DNA of 64,000 nt from Butyricicoccus pullicaecorum (lineage in GTDB: Bacteria; Bacillota; Clostridia; Oscillospirales; Butyricicoccaceae), in assembly GCA_018366035.1 (NCBI GenBank), contig JAGZIW010000011.1, positions 1-64,000 on the forward strand. The letters are read 5' to 3'. The position numbers were made by a program, and so were the translations under genes. Positions within the stretch are counted from its first letter, which is position 1. Each line of letters begins with the position of its first letter. This document shows positions 34,872 to 43,482 of this stretch, piece after piece. The notes beneath the pieces were generated by a model that was not told where the DNA came from, searched no databases, and saw only the letters and a program-made list of their open reading frames with translations.

Positions 34872-34901
34872 AAAAAAAGACCCTTATAAGGGTCTTTTTT
34901 T
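34872..34901 (-). terminator. Terminator of the leftward tRNA cluster
   Basis: AAAAAAGACCC and GGGTCTTTTTT form a perfect stem directly behind tRNA-Val. Confidence 0.85.
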
Positions 34902-34903
34902 AT

Positions 34904-34979
34904 TGGTGGAAGTTACAGGGCTCGAACCTGTGACCCTCTGCTTGTAAGGCAGATGCTCTCCCAGCTGAGCTAAACTTCC
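34904..34979 (-). tRNA. tRNA-Val (anticodon TAC)
   Basis: Minus-strand cloverleaf with acceptor GGAAGTT, anticodon loop CTTACAA (TAC), T loop TTCGAGC and encoded ACCA. It is the last gene of the six-tRNA leftward operon. Confidence 0.95.
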
Positions 34980-35040
34980 AAGGAGATCATATTCAATACT
35001 TGAAATAATTCAAGATATAGAATCCACAAAAATAAATAGC

Positions 35041-35172
35041 GGCTCATCGGGGATTCGCTTTTCCTGTGGGAAAAGCCACGGCGGTTACAGCCATGCCACT
35101 GGCATGTTGCCAAGAGCCGCCTTTCGAATCCCTTGCGGCGATTGTTGAGAATGGTGGCTCATCGGGGATTCG
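35041..35172 (-). repeat. tRNA-tail element, copy B (behind tRNA-Lys)
   Basis: A 17-bp direct repeat, at 35156-35172 inside tRNA-Lys and at 35041-35057, brackets a 98-bp insert. On the tRNA strand the insert runs from a spacer into hairpins GGCGG/CCGCC (enclosing ATGCC/GGCAT) and CTTTTCC/GGAAAAG, then joins the duplicated tRNA part at the T loop. The junction is bounded by a perfect 8-bp inverted repeat, GGGATTCG (35050-35057) and CGAATCCC (35125-35132), which rebuilds a T-stem-like helix. The core is almost identical to copy C. Confidence 0.8.
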
Positions 35173-35227
35173 AACCCCGGACACCCTGCTTAAAAGGCAG
35201 GTGCTCTGCCAACTGAGCTAATGAACC
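35152..35227 (-). tRNA. tRNA-Lys (anticodon TTT)
   Basis: Minus-strand cloverleaf with acceptor GGTTCAT, anticodon loop CTTTTAA (TTT), T loop TTCGAAT and encoded ACCA. Its 3' part is duplicated 115 bp downstream. Confidence 0.95.
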
Positions 35228-35234
35228 ATATTGA

Positions 35235-35363
35235 CTGGGACGGCTGGACTCGCTTTTCCTGCGGGAAAAGCCACGGCGGTTGCAACATGCCACCGGCATA
35301 TTGCTAAGAGCCGCCTTTCGAGTAATGTCACCCATAAGAAAATGGCTGGGACGGCTGGACTCG
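35235..35363 (-). repeat. tRNA-tail element, copy C (behind tRNA-Gln)
   Basis: An 18-bp direct repeat, at 35346-35363 inside tRNA-Gln and at 35235-35252, brackets a 93-bp insert. The core (35253-35320) matches copy B at nearly every position, differing mainly by a 2-bp length change and a few substitutions; the ATGCC/GGCAT hairpin is intact. ACTCG (35248-35252) and CGAGT (35319-35323) bound it, matching the tRNA-Gln T arm, whereas copy B carries the tRNA-Lys version. Confidence 0.8.
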
Positions 35364-35417
35364 AACCAGCGAGTGGAGGAGTCAAAGTCCTCTGCCTTAC
35401 CGCTTGGCTACGCCCCA
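35343..35417 (-). tRNA. tRNA-Gln (anticodon TTG)
   Basis: Minus-strand cloverleaf with acceptor TGGGGCG, anticodon loop CTTTGAC (TTG), T loop TTCGAGT, discriminator G and encoded CCA. Its 3' part is duplicated 111 bp downstream. Confidence 0.95.
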
Positions 35418-35487
35418 ATATAAAACGGGCGTTTGCCCTTTTAAGGACAATGCACCTTTAAGTTGTGTGCATTGTCAAGGGTTAAAA

Positions 35488-35565
35488 TGGGGTGAGTAAT
35501 GGGATTCGAACCCACGGCCTTCAGAGCCACAATCTGACGCTCTAACCAACTGAGCTATACCCACC
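35488..35565 (-). tRNA. tRNA-His (anticodon GTG)
   Basis: Minus-strand cloverleaf with anticodon loop TTGTGGC (GTG), the extra 5' G-1 (35565) opposite discriminator C, and encoded CCA. No repeat element follows it. Confidence 0.95.
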
Positions 35566-35602
35566 ATATCAAATTTATTGAATACCACTTTTCATAAAAA
35601 AG

Positions 35603-35679
35603 TGGCACGCCAGGAGGGATTCGAACCCCCGGCCTACTGCTTAGAAGGCAGTTGCTCTATCCGACTGAGCTACTGGCGC
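35603..35679 (-). tRNA. tRNA-Arg (anticodon TCT)
   Basis: Minus-strand cloverleaf with acceptor GCGCCAG, anticodon loop CTTCTAA (TCT), T loop TTCGAAT, discriminator G and encoded CCA. Confidence 0.95.
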
Positions 35680-35724
35680 ATAGGTTTTCCCAACTGGGTA
35701 TAAGTCAAAGTGTCCAAAAATTAT

Positions 35725-35798
35725 TGGAGCGGGTGATGGGAATCGAACCCACGTGTTCAGCTTGGAAGGCTGACATTCTACCATTGAACTACACCCGC
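35725..35798 (-). tRNA. tRNA-Gly (anticodon TCC)
   Basis: Minus-strand cloverleaf with acceptor GCGGGTG, anticodon loop CTTCCAA (TCC), T loop TTCGATT and encoded TCCA end. It is the first gene of the leftward tRNA operon. Confidence 0.95.
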
Positions 35799-35818
35799 GT
35801 ATCACCTGAGACTATTAT

Positions 35819-35847
35819 AGTTTACCAGCTTGGAGCCATAATGTCAA
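35819..35847 (-). promoter_or_regulatory. Promoter of the leftward tRNA operon
   Basis: Minus strand: TTGACA (35842-35847), 17-bp spacer, TAAACT (35819-35824). It lies between the clpE-like terminator and the first tRNA. Confidence 0.8.
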
Positions 35848-35852
35848 GCATT

Positions 35853-35892
35853 TTTTCAAAAAGTTCCTGCCCGAAAAATTCGGGCAGGAATC
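35853..35892 (-). terminator. Terminator of the clpE-like gene
   Basis: TTCCTGCCCGAA and TTCGGGCAGGAA form a perfect 12-bp stem; on the minus strand a T run follows. Confidence 0.9.
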
Positions 35893-35902
35893 AGTCCTCC
35901 AA

Positions 35903-38212
35903 TTAAATGGTTTCTATCCGTATCTCATGCTCGTCTGCTGTCACATGAGCGCCTGTCAACGGGTGGTCACATGCCTCAATGATTTCAGCTGCCAGACCAT
36001 TTTCCACTTCTTTCTCCAACAAACGGCGTAGATTACGTGCACCATATTTCACAGAGAATGCTTTCTTCGTCAGATACTGCACCAGAGTGTCGTCCCATGT
36101 CAGGCGAATACCACGTGTCTCCACCGACTCAGCCAGCTGACCAAGCAGAATCTCGCAAATCTTTGAAAAATCCTCCTCAGTGAGCTGATTGAATGCAATG
36201 ATTTCGTCAATGCGGTTCAGAAACTCCGGACGCATGATTTCTTCGAGCGCCTTGATTGCGCGTTCCTTGCCCAAGTCGCTGACGGTGCCGCCAAAGCCTA
36301 CCGATGCGGTCTTATTCTGAGAACCTGCATTCGAGGTCATCACAATGACTGTATTTTCAAAATTAACCTGTCTGCCATGTGCATCAGTAATATGTCCATC
36401 GTCCAAGATTTGCAGCAGAATATTCAAGATATCCGGATGCGCTTTTTCGATTTCATCAAGCAGAATGACAGAATATGGACGGCGCCGAATCTTCTCTGTC
36501 AGCTGTCCAGCCTCATCATAACCCACATAGCCCGGGGGAGAGCCAATCAGACGGGAAACCGCATGCTTTTCCATATACTCCGACATATCCAGACGGATCA
36601 GCGCTTCCGGTGCGTCAAACAGATCCTGTGCAAGTACCTTGACCAGCTCAGTTTTACCGACGCCCGTGGGACCCACGAACAAAAAGGAAACCGGCTTACG
36701 CTTGGGAGAGATCCCTGCACGGGAACGACGGATCGCCGTACAGATTGCATCGATCGCTTCGTTTTGCCCAATCACTCTCTGCTTGATCCGCTCCTCCATT
36801 CCCTTTAGTCGGGACAGCTCCTGCGCCTGTACACGCGAAGCCGGAATTCCAGTCCACAGCTCAATGACTCCGGCAAGATGCTCCAGATCCAGCTGTGGTG
36901 TTGGCTTGCCCTGCAATTCATCTAAGCGGCTTTGGATTTGCAGTTCACGTGAGCGCAGACCTGCCATCTGCTCATAGGTCTTTTCGTCCTGTGTCTCTTG
37001 CAGCAAATCGTCCTGCTTTTTGCTGATGGTTTCGAGTTCATCTTTGAGCGCAGGCATTTCGCTGATTGCCGGTTCTTCCAGATTCAGACGTGAACAAGCC
37101 TCATCGATGAGATCGATTGCCTTATCGGGCAGATAGCGGTCGGTAATATACCGCTCTGACAGGCTTGCTGCCATGCGGCAGGTTTCGTCTGGAATAGTGA
37201 CTCCATGGAAGTTTTCGTAATAAGAGCGAATCCCCAGAAGCATTTCCACAGTCTGCTCAATAGATGGTTCGTTTATGGTCACAGGCTGGAAACGACGTTC
37301 AAGCGCTGCATCTTTTTCAATATATTTCCGATATTCCGCAAATGTTGTAGCACCAATGACCTGAATCTCTCCACGGGACAGCGCAGGCTTCAGGATATTT
37401 GCCGCATTCATTGCACCCTCTGAATCTCCGGCACCCACAATCGTGTGTACCTCATCGATCACCAGAATGATATTGCCGAGCTTCTTAACCTCATTGACAA
37501 GCCCCTTCACGCGGCTTTCAAACTGACCGCGGAACTGTGTTCCTGCAACCAATGCGGTCAAATCCAACAGGTGCACTTCTTTGTCTCGCAGCTTATATGG
37601 CACATTTCCTGCCGCAATGCGAATGGCAAGCCCCTCTGCAACCGCAGTTTTTCCGACACCCGGCTCACCGATGAGACACGGATTATTTTTCTGTCGGCGA
37701 TTCAAAATCTGGATCACACGGTCGGTTTCCTGTTCGCGCCCAATGATGCGATCCAATCTGCCATCGTGTGCCTTTGCTGTGAGGTCATCACAGTACATAT
37801 CGAGATATTTTCTCTTTTTCTTATCCTTTTCTTTTTTGCGCGCTGATGCATCATTTTTCTTTTCGCCTCGGAAAAAGGGGAACGGAAAAGCCTCGTCCGA
37901 CTCTCCATTGCCACTGTCCTCCTCGCCTTCATCTTCCATATCCTCTACATCTTCATCTTCCATATCAGGTCCCGCCAATATCAAGTCATTGAGATCCTCC
38001 AAAGAATTGATTTCTGAGGATAACATTTCAAGTGCTTCGTCATTGAGCCCCATCTGATCCATCATTTGGTCCAGTGGTTTGATGCCAAGCGTGCGTGCAC
38101 ATTTGAGACACAAGCCTTCCTGTGTCGTATTGTCTGCATGATTCGGGTCCATCTTCGTGATGAATATAACCGCCACGTTTTTGCCGCAGCGAGAACACAT
38201 GGGCATTTGCAT
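35903..38212 (-). CDS. Clp protease ATP-binding subunit, ClpE/ClpC type
   Basis: A 769-residue class I Hsp100 unfoldase. The N-terminus has a zinc finger (C6, C9, C35, C38) as in ClpE instead of the usual Clp N domain. A charged linker follows (about residues 80-135, first strongly acidic, then lysine-rich). Then come two AAA+ modules: Walker A GEPGVGKT near 185 and GPTGVGKTE near 517, with IDEVHT and LLDEIEKAHPD Walker B boxes. The loop VGFGG near 640 fits ClpP binding. AAGGAG precedes the ATG. It ends a run with DUF5711 and CvpA-like genes. No CtsR site was recognised. Confidence 0.92.
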   Translation of the reverse strand: MQMPMCSRCGKNVAVIFITKMDPNHADNTTQEGLCLKCARTLGIKPLDQMMDQMGLNDEALEMLSSEINSLEDLNDLILAGPDMEDEDVEDMEDEGEEDSGNGESDEAFPFPFFRGEKKNDASARKKEKDKKKRKYLDMYCDDLTAKAHDGRLDRIIGREQETDRVIQILNRRQKNNPCLIGEPGVGKTAVAEGLAIRIAAGNVPYKLRDKEVHLLDLTALVAGTQFRGQFESRVKGLVNEVKKLGNIILVIDEVHTIVGAGDSEGAMNAANILKPALSRGEIQVIGATTFAEYRKYIEKDAALERRFQPVTINEPSIEQTVEMLLGIRSYYENFHGVTIPDETCRMAASLSERYITDRYLPDKAIDLIDEACSRLNLEEPAISEMPALKDELETISKKQDDLLQETQDEKTYEQMAGLRSRELQIQSRLDELQGKPTPQLDLEHLAGVIELWTGIPASRVQAQELSRLKGMEERIKQRVIGQNEAIDAICTAIRRSRAGISPKRKPVSFLFVGPTGVGKTELVKVLAQDLFDAPEALIRLDMSEYMEKHAVSRLIGSPPGYVGYDEAGQLTEKIRRRPYSVILLDEIEKAHPDILNILLQILDDGHITDAHGRQVNFENTVIVMTSNAGSQNKTASVGFGGTVSDLGKERAIKALEEIMRPEFLNRIDEIIAFNQLTEEDFSKICEILLGQLAESVETRGIRLTWDDTLVQYLTKKAFSVKYGARNLRRLLEKEVENGLAAEIIEACDHPLTGAHVTADEHEIRIETI

Positions 38213-38224
38213 GGTAAACTCTCC

Positions 38225-38815
38225 TTATAAAATGGGAAAATATGTGAGCAAGCCGTTCAAGATCCTAGTTTGCTCAATGCGGCTGGGACTAAGCCAGCCA
38301 ATGGTTGTAAAAACTTCCGGACGCAGCAGATGTACAAGCCAAAGCGCAAGCACAATCAACAAAAATCCGCCCACAAGCCCAATTGCAGCACCAGCCAATC
38401 GATTCAGCGCACCAAGCGGCGGGAATCGTGTCAGCAAATGCAGACTGTGTGCAATCAAAGAAAGCACAACAGACAGCAGCATCAAGCATAGAACCATGAG
38501 TATGAGATAGGCAAGCCCCTCTGCCATGGAGGCCGCAGCCTGTACAGCGGTTTCCTGCACCCCGTCCAATCCTTGTATGACCTCGGATTCAAACAGCTTT
38601 TCTGTAATCGGCTTTACCATTGTGCGTGCCAGCATGGGTGCACCCATGCCTGCAAGCCAATTTGCACCCAGCACAACAGCAAGCCTGCCAAAAAGTCCAA
38701 TGATCGTGCCTGTTAGTCCACGCCGTGCCCCACTTGCCACACTGAACAGCAAAAACAGCACAATGAGCAAATCGGGAAGGTTTAACAGGCTATTGTTATC
38801 TTGTATGGCTATCAT
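38225..38815 (-). CDS. CvpA family membrane protein
   Basis: A 196-residue protein with about four hydrophobic helices in the CvpA arrangement (PDLLIVLFLLFSVASGARRG start; GLFGRLAVVLGANW; LMVLCLMLLSVVLSLIA; LAGAAIGLVGGFLLIVLALW). The family is linked to colicin V export and to envelope functions, but its activity is unclear. The ATG at 38815 follows GGAGGG by eight bases. It overlaps the end of the DUF5711 gene by 20 bp and precedes clpE-like by 12 bp. Confidence 0.75.
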   Translation of the reverse strand: MIAIQDNNSLLNLPDLLIVLFLLFSVASGARRGLTGTIIGLFGRLAVVLGANWLAGMGAPMLARTMVKPITEKLFESEVIQGLDGVQETAVQAAASMAEGLAYLILMVLCLMLLSVVLSLIAHSLHLLTRFPPLGALNRLAGAAIGLVGGFLLIVLALWLVHLLRPEVFTTIGWLSPSRIEQTRILNGLLTYFPIL

Positions 38816-40064
38816 CTGTAAATCCCTCCGCAATCGCCGATGACTCGGTCACGCGCTGTGCATATTTGGAGTACAGCAGCCATGCACCACCATCTTGTGT
38901 CATCAGTACCTGCTGTGCGGCGCTGGTATTCATACATTTCCAATCTGGACGGAGGGCATTGTTATAGATATAAAGTCCAGAGCTTGTAAGCACACCAAGC
39001 TGACCGCCTGCATAGGACAGACTCTCTGGGTCGCTCGAAAGATTGAGAGATGCCTTGGCAGTCCCACTCTTATCATAGCGTGTCACCGTTGCACGGGCAT
39101 CTCCCGACCATGACCGCAGAGCAAGCACAAAATCACTTTCATCAAACGCATATCCCAGTAAATCCTTTGCAGAATAATCCAGTTCCGAGGTCTTTTCGCC
39201 GCGGCGGTTTGCAGTGAACATGGAGCGATCTGCAATGACTGCAACATTGCTGTCATCTAGCCAATGCACATCATATCCCACCACAGAACCTAAGCTTAGG
39301 CTCGCGCGTACTTCTCCTGCGTCCATATCAAAAAACTGTAAGATGCTCTCAAACTGTGAACCATTCTGACGGAAGGTCAGGGCACATAAATGTGTGCCGG
39401 AAGGCGACAGAACCGCTTCCTGCACATAATATTCAGGCGTGCGCCAGCGCCAGATATGCCGATCCTCCTCCCGTGAAGATGCACTATACACCGTTACCGT
39501 GCTTTTATATCCTGCCTCATCGGTAATGACCACACAGTTATCTCCATATCCAATCGAAGCCGTGCGAATAGGTGCGGTCGAAGTGACTGCAAACATCTGT
39601 GTCAGCTCTGAAAAAAATGAAAATTCATAGCCGCCCCGATCGTACGCCAAAATATAATTTTTATTGGTCTCCAAGACCGGAGATGTATAGCTGATTGCTG
39701 TTTTTTGCTGCACAACGCCGCCAAGCTGCAATACAGAAAGCGCTTCGTCATTGATAACAGCAAGCGCTGAACCCACCGGCTTTACCTGACTTGCAGACTG
39801 TTCCGGATACGCAAGGACGCCCTCGCGCAGCGCCTCCGGCTCCAGTGCACTAAATAAAATCTGAACATTTCGTCGGATTGTGTTCGGTGAAAACAATGTA
39901 AAATTAACCGCCGAGAACAGCAGCAGCCCTGCAACCAGCAGCCAGCCAACCAACGAGCGAAAGCGGGTCAGGCGGCGCTGCTTCAGGCTTTCCGCCTGCT
40001 GAAGCAGCTGTTTACGCTTTTTAGCGGAGCGCGGGAATGGAACTAAATTCTTTTTTCCCTGCAC
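38796..40064 (-). CDS. DUF5711-like membrane-anchored beta-propeller protein
   Basis: About 422 residues: a basic cytoplasmic N-terminus (RSAKKRKQLLQQ), one membrane helix near residues 40-60, and an extracellular part made of repeated short strands with Tyr/Asp turns that looks like a WD40-type propeller. Clostridial proteins with this layout are classed as DUF5711; their role is unknown. I place the start at GTG 40064, seven bases behind GAGG; a GTG two codons upstream is too close. It is translationally coupled to the CvpA-like gene. Confidence 0.65.
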   Translation of the reverse strand: MQGKKNLVPFPRSAKKRKQLLQQAESLKQRRLTRFRSLVGWLLVAGLLLFSAVNFTLFSPNTIRRNVQILFSALEPEALREGVLAYPEQSASQVKPVGSALAVINDEALSVLQLGGVVQQKTAISYTSPVLETNKNYILAYDRGGYEFSFFSELTQMFAVTSTAPIRTASIGYGDNCVVITDEAGYKSTVTVYSASSREEDRHIWRWRTPEYYVQEAVLSPSGTHLCALTFRQNGSQFESILQFFDMDAGEVRASLSLGSVVGYDVHWLDDSNVAVIADRSMFTANRRGEKTSELDYSAKDLLGYAFDESDFVLALRSWSGDARATVTRYDKSGTAKASLNLSSDPESLSYAGGQLGVLTSSGLYIYNNALRPDWKCMNTSAAQQVLMTQDGGAWLLYSKYAQRVTESSAIAEGFTDDSHTR

Positions 40065-40141
40065 AAACACCCCTCTCCTCTCTCATTATAGCAGTGTATC
40101 ACACTTTCATGCAATTGGTGTGAATCAAGATTAAACTTTTT

Positions 40142-40915
40142 CTAATCCCCCAGCCGAAATTCATTTAATTCAGGGGTATCGTCATACCACAGGCGGTTCA
40201 TGAATAAGCCGCAGGCAGGTAAGGTTGGTCCGGCGTTCTCTCTGTCGCAGGAACGCAAAATCTCTGCCACATCTTCAGGTGCAAACTTTCCACTTCCTAC
40301 ATAGAGCAGCGTTCCGGAAATTGCACGCACCATATTATATAAAAATCCGTCTCCACATACACGAATACAGATCAGTCCATCTGTATTTTGTTCAACCTCA
40401 CACCAGAAAATCGTTCGCACCGTCGATTTCACTGGTGTCCCAACCGACCGCACCGCATTAAAATCATGCCGTCCGACAAAATACTGTGCACCTTCCTGCA
40501 TGCGCTTCGGATCCAGCGGATATGAATATCGGTAGGCGCGGTCTGTTAAAAATGGATCACGCATCTTAGAGGGATATATGTAGTACGCATATTCTTTTTT
40601 CGTGCACTGAAACCGTGCATCAAAATCATCTGGCACCTGCACCGCGCCATGAACCGCGATATCCTCCGGAAGCTGTGCCCCAAGAGCAAACGGCAATCGA
40701 TCAAGCGGAATTGAACAATCTGCCTTAAAGTTTGCAAGATAGCGCCTCGCATGCACACCCGCATCAGTACGTCCCACACCGGACAGGTAAGTATCACAGT
40801 GCAGCAGCTTATTTATGGCATGTGTGACCGTCTCCTGTACAGATGCACCATTTTTCTGCACCTGCCAACCATGATATGCGGTTCCCACATAGGAAAGCGA
40901 AAGTGCGATATTCAT
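40142..40915 (-). CDS. truA: tRNA pseudouridine(38-40) synthase
   Basis: A 257-residue TruA enzyme. It shows YVGTAYHGWQVQ at the N-terminus, the catalytic loop GVGRTDAGVHA with nucleophile D51, and GDGFLYNMVRAISGTLL near the C-terminus. It isomerises uridines in the anticodon stem-loop. It follows ecfT by 6 bp, the common gene order ecfA1-ecfA2-ecfT-truA of Firmicutes. Confidence 0.96.
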   Translation of the reverse strand: MNIALSLSYVGTAYHGWQVQKNGASVQETVTHAINKLLHCDTYLSGVGRTDAGVHARRYLANFKADCSIPLDRLPFALGAQLPEDIAVHGAVQVPDDFDARFQCTKKEYAYYIYPSKMRDPFLTDRAYRYSYPLDPKRMQEGAQYFVGRHDFNAVRSVGTPVKSTVRTIFWCEVEQNTDGLICIRVCGDGFLYNMVRAISGTLLYVGSGKFAPEDVAEILRSCDRENAGPTLPACGLFMNRLWYDDTPELNEFRLGD

Positions 40916-40921
40916 GCCTGC

Positions 40922-41725
40922 TCACCACCCCATTCTTCCCAAAACGATCACGGCAGCAAACACACAGACAGAGACCAGTCCCGCACCTGCATCTACCTTG
41001 CCAAACTGCATTTGCTTCATGCGAGTGCGTCCGACATCACCGCGGTATAGGCGACATTCCATCGCAATTGCGAGTTCATCTGCGCGGCGAAATGCCGAAA
41101 TAAACAGCGGAACCAAGATTGGCACCATTGCACGGGCACGCTGTACCAGATTGCCGGATTCAAAGTCTGCACCACGTGCTTTCTGTGCGGCAATGATTTT
41201 CTCGGTCTCCTCAATGAGCGTTGGGATAAAACGCAAAGCAATCGACATCATCATCGCAAGCTCATGCACCGGCAGATGAATTTTCTTAAACGGTGCCAAA
41301 AGGCGTTCGAGTCCATCTGTCAGTTCAATAGGTGATGTCGTATAGGTCAGCATGGACGTGCCAATAATCAACAGTAAAATACGCACGACCATCAAAATGG
41401 CAACCTTGATTCCGGCATCTGTCAGTTTCAGAAAGCCAAAGCTCCAAAGTACATTGCCCGGAGTATAAAACAGATTGAGAATTGCAGTAAACACCACAAT
41501 AAACACGACCGGTTTGAGACCGCGCACAACAATTTTCGGCTGAATCCCCGAAATTCGAATGACTGCAAAAATATAGAGCGCCAAAAGGGCATAGGATATT
41601 GGTCCGGAGGCAAGAAACAGGGTGACAATCATCGCAACGACCAGCAAAAGCTTGAGGCGCGGATCGACACGGTGCACTATGCTCTGCCCGGGAAAATACT
41701 GTCCAATTGTAATATCTCGAAGCAT
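40922..41725 (-). CDS. ecfT: Energy-coupling factor transporter transmembrane protein EcfT
   Basis: A 267-residue membrane protein with five or six helices and the EcfT coupling motifs AQKARGADF and AMECRLYRG (Ala-Arg-Gly type), which contact the two ATPases. In group II ECF systems it is shared by many vitamin-binding S components, encoded elsewhere. Its start adjoins the stop of ecfA2. Confidence 0.95.
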   Translation of the reverse strand: MLRDITIGQYFPGQSIVHRVDPRLKLLLVVAMIVTLFLASGPISYALLALYIFAVIRISGIQPKIVVRGLKPVVFIVVFTAILNLFYTPGNVLWSFGFLKLTDAGIKVAILMVVRILLLIIGTSMLTYTTSPIELTDGLERLLAPFKKIHLPVHELAMMMSIALRFIPTLIEETEKIIAAQKARGADFESGNLVQRARAMVPILVPLFISAFRRADELAIAMECRLYRGDVGRTRMKQMQFGKVDAGAGLVSVCVFAAVIVLGRMGW

Positions 41726-42586
41726 TTATCGGCCCTCCTTACATGCACGAATCGCCTTGACAGCATCTGCAACCGTATAAATGGAAGGGTCTAAGTCGAA
41801 GCCACGGCGCACCAGCTCCCGAACGACCTTTGTAATTTCCGGAATATCCAGTCCAGCCTGTGTAATTTCGTCTGCATGCGCGAACACCTCACGCGGCGTC
41901 CCGCACAGCATCACCTTTGCCTGATTCATAACCAACAGCCGGTCCGCCAGCCGCGCAATATCTTCCATCGAGTGAGATACGATCAATATGGTTGCGCCTG
42001 AACGGGCATGATAGTCCTGAATCTGTGCCAAAATCTCATCGCGCCCTGCTGGGTCGAGTCCTGCCGTTGGCTCGTCCAAAATCAGAACCTGCGGACGCAT
42101 GGCAATCACACCCGCAATTGCAACACGGCGTTTTTGACCGCCAGACAGCGCAAATGGAGAATGTCCTGCCAATGCCAGATCCAGCCCTACGAAATCCATC
42201 GCCTCACGCACACGCTTTTCTATCTCAGAGGCAGAAAGCCCCATATTTTGCGGTCCAAATGCAATATCCTTGGCAATGGTTTCCTCGAACAGCTGATATT
42301 CTGGATACTGAAACACCAGCCCTACGGCAAATCGCGTCTTGCGGTCACATTTTCCTTTTGCGTCCCATATAGAATGACCAGAGAGCAGCACTTCTCCCGA
42401 AGTCGGCTTGAGCAGACCGTTAAAATGCTGGATCAGGGTGGATTTTCCCGATCCGGTATGTCCTATGACACCCAAAATCTCTCCCTTTTCCACCCCTATA
42501 TTCACATGATCGAGCGCCGTGCGCTCAAACGGGGTACCTGCGCCATAAACCTGCGTCAGGTCCCTTGTTTCTAAAATATATGACAT
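41726..42586 (-). CDS. ecfA2: Energy-coupling factor transporter ATPase EcfA2
   Basis: A 286-residue ABC ATPase: Walker A GHTGSGKST, Q-loop FQYPEYQLF, signature ALSGGQKRRVAIAG, Walker B LILDEPTAGLDP and H-loop VSHSMED. FQYPEYQLFEET is typical of EcfA2. It pairs with EcfA1 and EcfT. Confidence 0.95.
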   Translation of the reverse strand: MSYILETRDLTQVYGAGTPFERTALDHVNIGVEKGEILGVIGHTGSGKSTLIQHFNGLLKPTSGEVLLSGHSIWDAKGKCDRKTRFAVGLVFQYPEYQLFEETIAKDIAFGPQNMGLSASEIEKRVREAMDFVGLDLALAGHSPFALSGGQKRRVAIAGVIAMRPQVLILDEPTAGLDPAGRDEILAQIQDYHARSGATILIVSHSMEDIARLADRLLVMNQAKVMLCGTPREVFAHADEITQAGLDIPEITKVVRELVRRGFDLDPSIYTVADAVKAIRACKEGR

Positions 42587-42600
42587 AATCGGTTCGCTCC

Positions 42601-43449
42601 TCAGTTCGCCAGATATCGCTCCAAGATGTCAGCGCAGGCATCTACTGTGAGCGCATTGATTGGCAGCTCTGTGCCAATTTGGTTGTTGAGATCAAAAATC
42701 ACTTCTATGGTCTGCGGCACAGTGAGGCTCGCAGCACGCAGCGCATCTACCTGTGTAAAAATTTCCTCCGGCGCGCCCTGCATGAGGATTTTTCCGCCAT
42801 GCATAACGACCACACGCCCTGCTTGAACCGCCTCGTCCATGTGGTGTGTGATGAGCACGACCGTGATGCCCATCTTTTCATTGAGTGTGCGGATCACACG
42901 CATGACCTCCCGACGTCCTGCCGGATCGAGCATGGCTGTTGGCTCATCAAAAACCACACACCTTGGCATCATGGCGATGACGCCCGCAATTGCCACACGC
43001 TGCTTTTGACCACCGGACAGCTTATGCGGTGCATGCCGTCGAAACTCATACATACCGACTGCCTTCAGTGCTTCTTCCACACGCTGACGAATTTCTGCGG
43101 GCGGTACGCCCAGATTTTCAAGTGCAAATGCCACATCTTCCTCAACTACCGTTGCAACGATTTGGTTATCTGGATTCTGGAATACCATTGCACAGGTTTT
43201 TCGTATATCGTAAAGCTGCTTTGGATCTTTTGTATCCATACCGTCCACATATACCGTGCCGCCAGAGGGCAGGCGAATCCCATTGAAATGACTCGCAAGC
43301 GTCGATTTTCCCGATCCATTGTGTCCCAGAATTGCTACAAATTCTCCGCTTTCGATGGAAAGATCAACACCATTGAGTGCAACCTTTCTTTCTCCCTCCG
43401 CTGACTGATAGATATAGGTCAGGTCCTCGGTCTTAATAATTTGATACAT
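42601..43449 (-). CDS. ecfA1: Energy-coupling factor transporter ATPase EcfA1
   Basis: A 282-residue ABC ATPase with Walker A GHNGSGKST, Q-loop FQNPDNQIVATVVEEDVAF (typical of EcfA1), signature KLSGGQKQRVAIAG and Walker B CVVFDEPTAMLDP. It is first of the ecf genes, 33 bp after the methyltransferase gene. Confidence 0.95.
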   Translation of the reverse strand: MYQIIKTEDLTYIYQSAEGERKVALNGVDLSIESGEFVAILGHNGSGKSTLASHFNGIRLPSGGTVYVDGMDTKDPKQLYDIRKTCAMVFQNPDNQIVATVVEEDVAFALENLGVPPAEIRQRVEEALKAVGMYEFRRHAPHKLSGGQKQRVAIAGVIAMMPRCVVFDEPTAMLDPAGRREVMRVIRTLNEKMGITVVLITHHMDEAVQAGRVVVMHGGKILMQGAPEEIFTQVDALRAASLTVPQTIEVIFDLNNQIGTELPINALTVDACADILERYLAN

Positions 43450-43482
43450 TGGGTCTTTCCTCTCCCATTTTGTTCTTTTGGC

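Noticed and set aside
35231..35461. A 76-codon frame across tRNA-Gln and repeat copy C
   Set aside because: It is explained by tRNA and repeat sequence. I considered a protein-coding role for the repeat, but the three copies do not keep a common frame.
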